IMG/VR virus record: IMGVR_UViG_3300025118_000031
Span: 1-45,773 of that record
DNA length: 45,773 nt
Strand: one strand, 5' to 3'
From: a virus
Position numbers and translations under genes: made by a program. The notes under the pieces were generated by a model that ran no database searches, was not told the DNA's origin, and worked only from the letters and a program-made list of their open reading frames with translations. How positions within the stretch are numbered: position 1 is the stretch's first letter; each line of letters begins with the position of its first letter. Of this stretch, positions 9,701 through 18,294 are shown in pieces.

Positions 9701-9853
9701 TCAGGGGGATTCTTAGACCCTGGTGCAGGTATGATTAGTTCTTATAATGGGTATGTAGGAAGTTTAAAATTCTATCGTAAACCTCTAAATAAAACTGAGG
9801 TGATTACTAATTACAATGCTCAAAGAGTATTTTTTGAGAATATAGATGTTTAA
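6725..9853 (+). CDS. Large virion protein with LamG / concanavalin-like region
   Basis: A 1042-residue protein starting at a TAATG overlap with the spike gene. The first 400 residues are helical with a small hydrophobic Ala/Gly stretch (IGFVAGAAGAIYQAG, around 112-126). From about residue 490 onward it becomes beta-rich. NLIAVYNFADVN begins a LamG/laminin-type sandwich, and near 890-915 it contains NLQITFDVENDLITLYVNGV, the LamG signature strand pair. The protein ends with SSYNGYVGSLKFYRKPLN and an N-x-x-A-x-R-like tail, also typical of LamG-type ends. Such domains often bind glycans. Position between spike and gp25 suggests a baseplate-associated protein, perhaps a lateral adhesin. The N-terminal half is not recognised. 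Confidence 0.65.
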   Translation: MGINYNPNMLNDPLGGIAMEYGVPSCMVDLAKNVLSLLPGDVLGGVSRGIAEGENAARNAMASIFEDIHDAIGILEYDSQTGKLSLFGDSSRHGADSTLGDSLGELGELIGFVAGAAGAIYQAGQDIMDQIEAIENCLQDFHDWMDRSENKGKFQDANTAQQQIAGSIGQFNIYKSQASAAKDFLDRAAITQGAIAEIFAERVQNPDLIPVFTEGDPPVAPEQPIFRLDFGPPKAKRGQYLLSVDGLYYDSQERDYAGGSEVPTTDDLEFVPAQDRWMLDHTPNLGGRGTSYTIKQLNSYVDTLFDLDVIDDSTSLQNYYDADHFLQVLKTHRNQAVDFVNKNIVTILNSGYKKDSAIYVNYVQQLKSENSLFLNKINKRKKQIEVAVKAPDLFGSSDVFSVGNVPINDFSYLSSINLDVEMDKQRNLVFDHGEVSGVVLPIKPLFARSDGSMQKVVLTPLEVAEQGVASLLDGEEVSETPYVLSLVSNITTDNLIAVYNFADVNIQVPDSTTYNTLNCTAKGTENRAQTVSTNPNYLFQKGLAIPYLTGVTRLTKENAYYEFDGEDYDTYPYLVGDAGNYVKLPDTQDYQNLFYNNLGCSIDVWTYIPGLFQEEGGWWEHPFSTSAWDFNFSSTEGKWCDAHYYRVLLGCENTGGTMTPVNQSQVFVDRSSETVRGMLMGFSREPRMYYDGSAVLPGSTDLNPREFFGWSLSGVVGPNTFNYDKGSAGVWVVSGDSINAIPAAVRQASGTFQISDDSDKTIEYTITEAGDGYPASSHDACCILWTSGERSPFGGSIAWPPVVHSGTLGISYFDTVLKNRKLEIGAGSSVFFIAPTQSYISPRGSNDISSTVGFVRNSLCPVDDEPIMRFMVSTKEIVEGVALSSISTNFVNLQITFDVENDLITLYVNGVKFKTQSISSTFGTNPKEAPQVPSFMIPKTYSTSSFYYSKSTVNQTSSTSLFDNGPDNYGFFTPWIVGGGWTDGRPVNLATSSGGFLDPGAGMISSYNGYVGSLKFYRKPLNKTEVITNYNAQRVFFENIDV

Positions 9854-9855
9854 TT

Positions 9856-10299
9856 ATGGTTCTTTACGGAAAAATAGCAAGTAACTTAGCAAGAAAAGAG
9901 GTTATAGAAGCCCCTAAGGAGAAGTTAGTTGGGCTTACTTGGCCCACAGGACTTAATCCTAAAGCACCTTACTTTACTAAAAACTCTAGTTTAGCGTTAA
10001 TTCGTAGCCAAGTTATTCAGTTCCTTAGGACTTCTAAAGGGGAACGAGTAATGCTTCCAAATTTTGGTGCATCATTAAAAGATTTTATATTTGAGCCTCT
10101 TTCTAGGGACATGGCTAGTGTAATGGCTACTAATATCATTGATGGGATGGCTTTATATGCCCCAAATATAGTTATTAGGCGAATAAGATTCTTTCAAAGT
10201 GATAATTTAACAGGGTTTGGTCTTCCTGGGATTAAAGTTGAGATGGATATATCTCCACGTAACAATACAGAAATTATAAATATAAAGGTTAACATATGA
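9856..10299 (+). CDS. 25: Baseplate wedge protein gp25-like
   Basis: A 147-residue protein, near the length of T4 gp25 (132). It shows the family core: ALIRSQVIQFLRTSKGERVM, then LPNFGASLKDFIFEPLSRD, a helix, and the closing strands with IRRIRFFQSDN. gp25 seeds sheath polymerisation and forms the inner wedge with gp6 and gp53. The stop overlaps the gp6 start in an ATGA, and this 25-6 pairing is conserved across contractile injection systems, which strengthens both calls. Confidence 0.92.
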   Translation: MVLYGKIASNLARKEVIEAPKEKLVGLTWPTGLNPKAPYFTKNSSLALIRSQVIQFLRTSKGERVMLPNFGASLKDFIFEPLSRDMASVMATNIIDGMALYAPNIVIRRIRFFQSDNLTGFGLPGIKVEMDISPRNNTEIINIKVNI

Positions 10300-11912
10300 G
10301 CGACCCATTTTCAAGCCAGCCTGTACCGTTTACTGATGTAGGTTCAGATTTTTTAAAGCTGGTTAATATACCAGACTCTATCAAAGATAATTATATAGAT
10401 TATGAAGCTACTGATTTTGCTAGTATGCGTCAAGGTATTATAAATTATATTCAAGCTGTATATCCATTAGATTACAATAACTTCGCAGAATCGGATCTAG
10501 GCATGATGCTTATAGAGGTAGTTGCTTATATGGGAGCAGTATTATCCCTAAAAGCTGATATGTTAGCTAATGAAAATTTTATTTCTACTGCGAAAGATCG
10601 AGATAGTGTGAGGAAGTTATTTGAATTAGTGGGTGTTTCCATGAAAGGGCCTACTTCTGCTCAGGCTACTGCGGATATATCTGTAAATGGTGTTGATGAG
10701 TTGGTAGCAGATTTAACACTATCCCCATCAGAAAGAGTATTTACGGTAGTTTCTCCCGAGGATGGGGAGTCTTCTACATATACTTTGTACAAAATATCAA
10801 ATGGTCAGATAGGAGACCCAGAAAGTAATGCTTCTGTTACTTATACTTCTTCTTTATTAACCTCTTCTACGGGGGTTTATTCAGAAGTGGTATTATTGGA
10901 GGGGGCATTTGCTGTAGAGAGTGGACAATTCTCTGATGTTGATGTGTTTAAATCTATTTCATTAACGGAAGCTCCTGTTATTCAGAACAGCGCACAAGTT
11001 TATATAAGTTCTCCTTCTTTACCTAAAGCAGATGGTGTGTATAAAGCAGTTGATAACTTATATCAAGCCTCTTCTACAGATGATAAAGTATTCCAAGTTG
11101 TTTACTCTGATGATTATAAGGCTCGTATTATTTTTGGGGATGGAAATAATGGAGTATCCCCTCCTCCTGGGTCTGTATACACCATAACTTATAGAGTTGG
11201 TGGTGGTAGTAGAGGTAATACTCCTGACAGTTATATAAATGCTGTGGGGACTGGAACTTATAATGAGGTAGCAGACCAAGGAATACGAGTCGTTCAAATG
11301 TCTATGGCTACTGGTGGGACAGACGCAGAGACGGTGGAAAAGGCTAAAAGGTATGCTCCACTAACCTTTAGAAGGCAGGATAGGCTAGTTTCCTTGGAGG
11401 ACTACACAGCGTTTGCTAATAGATTTATATCTTCTGCTGGGGCAGCAGGGAAAGGTACAGCCTCTTTGAGGAAGGCATTTAGCTCTGCTAATGTTATAGA
11501 CTTATTTATTTTAGAGAGTGCAACGGATATACAACTTCAAAAGGCTTCTATATCATTTAAAAATGATTTATTGGCTGCCATAGATCTTAAAAAGATGATT
11601 ACTGATGATGTAGTAGTTAACGATGGTTTAATAAGAACAGTAGACTTAATTATTACAGCTAATGTAGATAAAAGATTTGAAGGTATTGAAGGAACTATAA
11701 CGCCACAAATAGCTAGAAAAGTTCAAAATTATTTCTTATCTACTAATAGAGATTTTGGCGAGCCTTTAATATTGGCTGATTTGAATAGAGAAATTTTTGA
11801 GTTGTCGGATGTAAGGTATTCAAGTATTGATAATTTGAATGATGATATACATATTGAGTTTAATGAAATAATCCAGTTAAATAACTTAGTTATAAATATT
11901 AATTTAGTGTAA
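10296..11912 (+). CDS. 6: Baseplate wedge protein gp6-like (baseplate J family)
   Basis: A 538-residue protein, somewhat shorter than T4 gp6 (660). The N-terminal third has YPLDYNNFAESDLGMMLIEV and a helix covering ENFISTAKDRDSVRKLFELV, the start of gp6/gpJ proteins. The middle carries ARIIFGDGNNGVSPPPGS and ITYRVGGGSRGNTPD, the diagnostic J-family 'I.FGDG..G..PP.G..I...YR.G.G..GN' motif. RRQDRLVSLEDYTAFANRF near residue 360 is the usual J-family 'R...L.T..DYE.' region. gp6 forms the iris-like ring of the baseplate. It overlaps both neighbours by one to four bases. Confidence 0.93.
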   Translation: MSDPFSSQPVPFTDVGSDFLKLVNIPDSIKDNYIDYEATDFASMRQGIINYIQAVYPLDYNNFAESDLGMMLIEVVAYMGAVLSLKADMLANENFISTAKDRDSVRKLFELVGVSMKGPTSAQATADISVNGVDELVADLTLSPSERVFTVVSPEDGESSTYTLYKISNGQIGDPESNASVTYTSSLLTSSTGVYSEVVLLEGAFAVESGQFSDVDVFKSISLTEAPVIQNSAQVYISSPSLPKADGVYKAVDNLYQASSTDDKVFQVVYSDDYKARIIFGDGNNGVSPPPGSVYTITYRVGGGSRGNTPDSYINAVGTGTYNEVADQGIRVVQMSMATGGTDAETVEKAKRYAPLTFRRQDRLVSLEDYTAFANRFISSAGAAGKGTASLRKAFSSANVIDLFILESATDIQLQKASISFKNDLLAAIDLKKMITDDVVVNDGLIRTVDLIITANVDKRFEGIEGTITPQIARKVQNYFLSTNRDFGEPLILADLNREIFELSDVRYSSIDNLNDDIHIEFNEIIQLNNLVININLV

Positions 11913-14900
11913 TGACAACAAATAGATTTTACAAAAGAAATTATAAGGATGCTTTAGATTATATTATACCTGAAGTATATTTTACTCAAGATCTTACTTT
12001 AAGTGGCACCCAACCTGACGCTATCGACAGTATTATAAATAGCCATATAAACTTTTGTGTAAACCAACCTACTATACTTTCCATTTCTGCGGCAGGAACA
12101 TTTTCTAGTATAAATGAAGTATCCTCTTTGTCTAGATGGTTTATCCCACAAAATAAGATTAATAATCTGACCGCTAAAGAGTTTGAGATACAGATACTAC
12201 ATCCTTTAGGGATATGCATGGGAGACTTAAATGGTATGCAATGTACCTACTACTCTTGTCCTGGTAATGAATGTAATACTAATTTCTCAGGAGTACCTTA
12301 TACTAATATTGTTAATGTGTTTAAGGATACTTTATTCCCTAAAATAATTCTTAACTCTGATTCCTTACAGACTACTACATCTGGTGCATTCAGTACTACT
12401 CCTGGAGGAACACATGAATATCTAATTAATAGATTAGGGTGGATATATTTCTTAAATACTGCTTCAGCAGGGGACGCTTCCAGCTACATAGCAAGCTCTC
12501 TAGCGGATATGTATGTATCTGGTACTAACTTTTCAGTGAAGGATGGTATTAAGGGTCTATCTTATTATGTATATAATAATTGGCCTTCTCTATCTAGTAC
12601 TTATCCTGGACTTCTTCCTAGTGATTATACTTCAGGTACAACTACTTATGTAAGTGGAACCCAACCTCTAGACAGGCTTCACACTCTTATAGATGTTATC
12701 TACTCTGATCAGTATTCTAATAAAGATGATACTTATGTTCGTGATGCTTTTGATGATTATGTAGCTAATTCCACATTACTGACTGGAAGGGAAAGGGCAG
12801 GACCATTCAGCAAATTTATAAAGGGGGTATCTTATTCTTTTTTTGATACTAGAGATGAGGTAGAGAGGTTAGAGTCTTTATATGATATAGAAAATTGTCC
12901 ACCTAGACTTCTGAAGTATGTTGCTGATCTAATTGGGTGGGATCTTAAAGGAAGTAATCCAGAGGGTTGGAGAAGACAGTTACTATTTGCGACTACACTT
13001 TACAAACAAAGAGGCACCAAGAAAGGTTTATATAATGCTATAACTACGGTACTTCCTGGGGTAGAGCTTGAGGAGTCTAGTATATCAGAGTTTTATGAAT
13101 CTTATATTCCTTATTTGGCTTATTATTTATTAAATACAGATAGTGCATTATTTGAATCTTTAAGTACTTGGACCCAGGAAGAAGCCTTTAAGTATACAGG
13201 GGGGGAATACGATCCTGCTAGTTTGGATAATAATGTAAGAATTGTTATTGATCATATGATGCTTAAAGCAGTGACTAGATTCCCTGAGCTATTCTATGTA
13301 AAGAACTTTAAGTTTGATTTAACTAATCCAGATTTTGTATTCTTTTATAGGGGAAGATCTTTTAGTATACCACCCTGGGAAGAAGAAAAGTTTTATATGG
13401 ATTGTGAATCTACTCCTTCATTTTTACAATTCATAAAGAATGAACTTATTTGTTTAGGGGTATCCTATGAGCATGCTACTAATTTTTATAATTATGCAGC
13501 AAATAATATATCACAAAAAAACTTAGATACTAGATTTTACAATAACGGGTTACTGTTTTTTACGAGTTCTATAAACTTACCTCCAAATGAGTCTACGATA
13601 TTAGATAATTATAAGGTAGAGAAGTATAAATATCTTCCTTTATGGAATGCTAAATCCTCACACTTCAATGTAAGTGTATCATCAGGATCTTTTACAGACA
13701 GCTTCTTTAACTCTACAATTTACACTAAGCAAGATTTTTTCCAATCCTTATCTATAGTTGATGAATTCTCGCCAGCTAAGTCCATACCTAGAACCCATGT
13801 AGATTTACAGCAAGTAGAGACTTTAAGTGCTATTACATTTAACTGTCCTAGTGTTAGATATTTACTATATGATATATCTTTATCTGGATTCCCAGGGTCT
13901 GTGCAATCTTCTGGGGTTGATATACGAAACATTCCTTACGCTGTGGGTGGAGATTTTCCAACCCCAGATAATTCTAGTAGAGCTAGAAATGATCATACTA
14001 ATCTACCCGTATACAAAAGAGATTTTGTAGATAGTCCTGGAGATTTCTCTCAGTTAGCGGGTTCTTCAGTTAGTGCTGTTCCTTTAACACAAGTAGATAG
14101 AACTAATGTTAGAAGGAGAGATTTTTCTAAAACTCTTCAGAAAGGTGGATGGTACACTAGGACTGGGCGAAACATGCCTTCCTATTTCAACACTAGTTCT
14201 CAAGGTGCAGACACAGAGTTTGCTCCCCTAGGGTTTGTAAATATACTTTACAAATATAATCCTGTTATCAATCCGTATGATTTAGATGAAGTAAGTGGTT
14301 ATCCGCATGAGCTTAATGTTTGGAGTCCTTGCTGGACTTTAAATTCTGACAAGGAAATGAGTGGTATTTATGCTTCCTCTACTTTTGATATAAGGGGGTC
14401 TTCTGCTTTAGTATCTTCAACCTGTGATAGTTATGTTAGAAGAGAGCGCACACCTGAGTTCCAGCGTGTACTCCATAAACTTTTAGATAAAAAATATGAA
14501 GCGGAGGCTAGAGCTATCTACGCAGAGAACAAATCTTTACTAGATACCTCTGCTTATTTAGATCCTATAGCTTCGTTAAAGAATACCCTTTGGAGTAATG
14601 GTAGTGATGATACTTCTGAAATTTATAATTTTATTTTGGGTAATAGAAGATTTAGTAGAGACTCTATAGATGGTATGCATAAAATGTTTAAGGATTATAT
14701 AGATTACTTTACTAATACTGGTATAGGTAATGGGTTATTAGACACTTATACTGATGGTGGTGCCAATATACTATCTCATGTATACGGCCCATTATTCCTC
14801 AATGGTCGGTTTACTCTTGACGGATCCGCTCTGGATGCAACCGTAAGTTCTACATTAGAGGCAACTACCATGGCTACAGAGAATCCCTTTTCTATATCTG

Positions 14901-16330
14901 ATGTATCTTCTTTAAATAATATAACAGCTTCAAGTGTACAAGATATGCCAGTAGAGAAGACAGAGTTTAGAAATCCTTACATACTATCAGGAATGGAGTT
15001 TACGGATTTCCCTGATAGCACTTCTAAGTTTTCTTTTATTAATCTGGACGATACTAATGCTTCGGTAGATAGAGATAACTATGTTATTAACAATCCTTTA
15101 GTGGTCGTAGATACTAAGAACTCATTTCCCAGACTAAGATTTAATCTTAAGGATTATGGGGCTAACGAAAATTTCCTAATCCCAGAAAGAGATTTTAAGT
15201 TGTCAGTGAACGCGGCCATAGGAACTAAAAACTCTGATATTTTAGGTGGGGGTAATATAGGAGCTTGGATACACACAGATGTAGAAGATGATTATCATGG
15301 TAATAAAGTATTTTGGAACTTTATGCCCGATGGGTCCTGGCGAAAGTTAGATGCAGCTATATTACAAACTAAAGGAGCAGTTAATTATGTTAAGCAATAT
15401 TTAACTCATTCTTTGGATTATTCAGATCAGTATACTATAGCTACAGACCCATGCCCAGCGTTTACTTCGGATAAAGATGTTATTGTAAGTATGCAAGAAG
15501 AGGATTTTATTACTCGTTCTGTAGACTTTAATACTAGAAATATAAAAATTAAAGTTCCGTACTCTTACTTTAAAGCTAAGAATCAAGTACATAGAACATC
15601 TCAAAATTACATAGTTGAAGTATTTAGTTATGACAACACAGCACTGGATAAGTTTATTATCTTTGATTATGTCTCTGTAGTAGATATTCGTCAGTCTTCA
15701 AGAGATATTGTTAAGCATCCAATTACATACAATACCTATTCATTACCTAATACAGTATTAGACGATTTAACTTTCTTGGATAGTAAAGGTAATGTGTTAC
15801 CAGAAGGGACAAATCTAGATTCTGATTCTAATGGAAATATATCTACCTCTTCTGGGGATAAAGTTACTACTATAGTTGCCCAATCCCCAGGGCAAATACA
15901 ATCTTTGGGTATTTTATATGATCAGATGACAATACAAAATCCTTATTCCTGGGTAATTGATGATTCTTCTAATGTAGTTAGGTTTGAAGAATATCTATAT
16001 GATGGGGTATTTTCGGTAGGAGCTTCAGGTACAGTGATTCCTTCATCTATAATACTAGAGGGTAAGGCTAAAGGTTCTAATGTAACTATTAGTGAAGTAG
16101 CTAGTATATCATTAGATGGAGAAGAGATACTAGCTATATTAAGAGAGTTCAATAGATTACAAACTAACTTAGGAGCTAGAGATAAAACTATAAATGCTCC
16201 TTTATATGGACCAGAAGGTGGAAGTAGAATAAATTATAGAGTTGCTCCTATTTGGGCACAAAATGGTGGGGTAACACAGTTTGAATCAGGTAACTCCAGA
16301 CAATACTCTGATATAACGGTAGAAAACTAA
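11912..16330 (+). CDS. Giant baseplate wedge protein with P2 gpI-like tail domain
   Basis: A 1472-residue protein immediately after gp6. Residues about 318-395 match the P2 gpI / phage tail protein I pattern: the DIENCPPRLLKYVADLIGWD segment, a Trp-Arg-Arg helix, then LYKQRGTKKGLYNAI and PGVELEESSISEFYES. In simple tails gpI is the second wedge protein after J; in T4 gp7 (1032 residues) does this job. The rest of the protein is largely beta-rich Ser/Thr/Asn/Asp-rich sequence, probably peripheral baseplate domains. A small cysteine cluster (C102, C111, C116, C121) sits in the N-terminal 125 residues. It starts at TAATG with gp6. The wedge role is well supported by order plus domain; the C-terminal 1000 residues are unassigned. 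Confidence 0.75.
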   Translation: MTTNRFYKRNYKDALDYIIPEVYFTQDLTLSGTQPDAIDSIINSHINFCVNQPTILSISAAGTFSSINEVSSLSRWFIPQNKINNLTAKEFEIQILHPLGICMGDLNGMQCTYYSCPGNECNTNFSGVPYTNIVNVFKDTLFPKIILNSDSLQTTTSGAFSTTPGGTHEYLINRLGWIYFLNTASAGDASSYIASSLADMYVSGTNFSVKDGIKGLSYYVYNNWPSLSSTYPGLLPSDYTSGTTTYVSGTQPLDRLHTLIDVIYSDQYSNKDDTYVRDAFDDYVANSTLLTGRERAGPFSKFIKGVSYSFFDTRDEVERLESLYDIENCPPRLLKYVADLIGWDLKGSNPEGWRRQLLFATTLYKQRGTKKGLYNAITTVLPGVELEESSISEFYESYIPYLAYYLLNTDSALFESLSTWTQEEAFKYTGGEYDPASLDNNVRIVIDHMMLKAVTRFPELFYVKNFKFDLTNPDFVFFYRGRSFSIPPWEEEKFYMDCESTPSFLQFIKNELICLGVSYEHATNFYNYAANNISQKNLDTRFYNNGLLFFTSSINLPPNESTILDNYKVEKYKYLPLWNAKSSHFNVSVSSGSFTDSFFNSTIYTKQDFFQSLSIVDEFSPAKSIPRTHVDLQQVETLSAITFNCPSVRYLLYDISLSGFPGSVQSSGVDIRNIPYAVGGDFPTPDNSSRARNDHTNLPVYKRDFVDSPGDFSQLAGSSVSAVPLTQVDRTNVRRRDFSKTLQKGGWYTRTGRNMPSYFNTSSQGADTEFAPLGFVNILYKYNPVINPYDLDEVSGYPHELNVWSPCWTLNSDKEMSGIYASSTFDIRGSSALVSSTCDSYVRRERTPEFQRVLHKLLDKKYEAEARAIYAENKSLLDTSAYLDPIASLKNTLWSNGSDDTSEIYNFILGNRRFSRDSIDGMHKMFKDYIDYFTNTGIGNGLLDTYTDGGANILSHVYGPLFLNGRFTLDGSALDATVSSTLEATTMATENPFSISDVSSLNNITASSVQDMPVEKTEFRNPYILSGMEFTDFPDSTSKFSFINLDDTNASVDRDNYVINNPLVVVDTKNSFPRLRFNLKDYGANENFLIPERDFKLSVNAAIGTKNSDILGGGNIGAWIHTDVEDDYHGNKVFWNFMPDGSWRKLDAAILQTKGAVNYVKQYLTHSLDYSDQYTIATDPCPAFTSDKDVIVSMQEEDFITRSVDFNTRNIKIKVPYSYFKAKNQVHRTSQNYIVEVFSYDNTALDKFIIFDYVSVVDIRQSSRDIVKHPITYNTYSLPNTVLDDLTFLDSKGNVLPEGTNLDSDSNGNISTSSGDKVTTIVAQSPGQIQSLGILYDQMTIQNPYSWVIDDSSNVVRFEEYLYDGVFSVGASGTVIPSSIILEGKAKGSNVTISEVASISLDGEEILAILREFNRLQTNLGARDKTINAPLYGPEGGSRINYRVAPIWAQNGGVTQFESGNSRQYSDITVEN

Positions 16331-18294
16331 TGAAAGGCATAGTAGAAATTTACGGAACTACAGAAGAGGGAAGAAAGGATCTTCTTTATTCTGATGATAA
16401 TATGACAACAGTTGGGTTCTCTGAGAATATAGTTGATATGTTAACTACTCCGTCTTCTATACAGTACCCTACCGCACGCAACAGCGCAGCTTTAGATTCT
16501 TCTAATTATACTATACAAGCATTTTCTATGTCTAAAGGGAAGGATCAGTTTAAAACTAATCAACACGCTTACTCCACTGACAACCTGCTACATAATTCAG
16601 ACTTAGACGATACCTCTGGGTGGACCTTAACCAATGTTACACTGACTAAAAATTCTGTAGAGGGAGACACTTTTAATAGTAGTGGGCATTTATTAAACGC
16701 TGATACTAGTTCTGGTTCTTTGTCCCAGGCGATACTGTATGATGGTACAGATGGAGCCTTTGGGGCACCTTATTTTAGTGGAACAGATTTTGTATTTGGT
16801 GTAGATGTAAAATTAAATAGAGGTGATCCTCCTGTTCAGGTTTCTGGCACTACTAATGAGTACACAGGGTATTCTCAAATAGCTCTTAGTTCTTGTAATA
16901 ATTTATTCCAAACTAGTATTAAATGGGATAATAGGGGTGTAGCTGTATTAGATGATACTGTTGGGTGGACTTCCTCCTTAGCAGGTATTAAGGATATTGG
17001 AGGAGGATGGTATAGAGTATTTGTTCATGGTTTATATGCTAGTGGGGGATCTACACATCCAACTACAGCATATATCTATCCATCTGTGGGGGAATCCGCA
17101 GATGCTTTAGTAGATACTACTACTTATCCTGTAACAGGAGGTGCGGGATCTATTTACATAAATAGACCACAATTAGAATTAGGTACTCACCCTACTAATT
17201 ATGTGAAAACATCTTCTTTCCTCACCAGAGATAATACTTTAGCGTACTCTAGATTAAATTCCACCGCTCCTTATGGAACTTTTACCGATGCTAAGGGTGA
17301 TAAGGTAGCTTTCAAGTACTATGTGGTTAGCGGTTCGGGTGGGCAGACCCTAAGTGGCCTGTACGGCTCCTCTGTGTCCGACCTGGGCGTTTCTGCGTAT
17401 ATACCCAATCCCACCACCTTAATCCCAGCAGCGCACCCAGAGGACACTGAGCTAACTCTAGGGGCAATTACCCCAGTTGAGGAGGCTTTTGGAGTTCAAA
17501 TAACTAAAGGTCAGAATAGTGCAGTTCAAAACTTAGGAGACTCCTTGTATGTAAGTTCTTTTGATTCTTCTTGGTCTTACAGCAGTAAGTACACACCTGT
17601 ATTTGGTAGACATTTAAGTTATGTTGGAACTTTTGTTGTGAGTGGTGATGTATTATCTTCTGGAGTATCGGCAACTGCTCCTGCTGCATCTTTAGTTTAC
17701 TTCGTATCTGCTTATGACGAAAATGGATTAGCTAACCCGTTATCAAGTACTCCTTTATATCAGGGAATATGTCAGGGGAGTAATATTCGTTGCAGCATGG
17801 ATGCGTATGGGTATTGGATCATGCATAGAAATGGAGAAAGTTATCTACCTACCGATTATTCTTTTGGTGGTCCACAGAACAAATGCGTAGTGGAAGCGGA
17901 ATTGGATTTTTCTTCTACTGGAGAAATACAGTATCATATGAGAATGGTAAATATGTCGGGTCATGACGCAACTAGTTGGGTGGTATATGGAGGGCATAAT
18001 TCTGATTCTGTCTTACTAAATATTTTCGGTGGAGTAAATGTTATAGGTTTGTGGGGACTAGATTTAAAGAAAATTAAAGAAGATAACATAGGAGCATTTC
18101 CTCCCTACCTAGCTAAGTTCCAGCATCAGAGGATGGACCAAGATGGAACAGCTTACCCAACTAGAAGATATAAACTATACAGTAAAAAGGTATTAACAGA
18201 TAATATAATGAAGAATGAAGGCTTGGGTACATCGGCTGGTATATTCGGTGATTATTTGAACCTAGACTTGTACTGGAAGGTTAAATTCATATGA
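16330..18294 (+). CDS. Fibre-type protein with split anchor and carbohydrate-binding-like insert
   Basis: A 654-residue protein. Its first 75 residues (MKGIVEIYG, LLYSDDNMTTVGF, NYTIQAFSMSKG) match the N-termini of the genes at 18291 and 22024. Its C-terminal portion (VIGLWGLDLK, FPPYLAKFQ, LNLDLYWKVKFI) resembles the second half of the same anchor. Residues about 85-297 read as a jelly-roll carbohydrate-binding-like domain: LLHNSDLDDTSGWTLTNVTL, IKDIGGGWYRVFVHG, then the closing YINRPQLELGTHPTNYVKTS common in phage fibre proteins. Between 17341 and 17460 the DNA is about 57% GC, far above the gene around it. It is probably a baseplate-attached receptor-binding protein. It starts at a TAATG and ends in an ATGA overlap. 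Confidence 0.7.
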   Translation: MKGIVEIYGTTEEGRKDLLYSDDNMTTVGFSENIVDMLTTPSSIQYPTARNSAALDSSNYTIQAFSMSKGKDQFKTNQHAYSTDNLLHNSDLDDTSGWTLTNVTLTKNSVEGDTFNSSGHLLNADTSSGSLSQAILYDGTDGAFGAPYFSGTDFVFGVDVKLNRGDPPVQVSGTTNEYTGYSQIALSSCNNLFQTSIKWDNRGVAVLDDTVGWTSSLAGIKDIGGGWYRVFVHGLYASGGSTHPTTAYIYPSVGESADALVDTTTYPVTGGAGSIYINRPQLELGTHPTNYVKTSSFLTRDNTLAYSRLNSTAPYGTFTDAKGDKVAFKYYVVSGSGGQTLSGLYGSSVSDLGVSAYIPNPTTLIPAAHPEDTELTLGAITPVEEAFGVQITKGQNSAVQNLGDSLYVSSFDSSWSYSSKYTPVFGRHLSYVGTFVVSGDVLSSGVSATAPAASLVYFVSAYDENGLANPLSSTPLYQGICQGSNIRCSMDAYGYWIMHRNGESYLPTDYSFGGPQNKCVVEAELDFSSTGEIQYHMRMVNMSGHDATSWVVYGGHNSDSVLLNIFGGVNVIGLWGLDLKKIKEDNIGAFPPYLAKFQHQRMDQDGTAYPTRRYKLYSKKVLTDNIMKNEGLGTSAGIFGDYLNLDLYWKVKFI

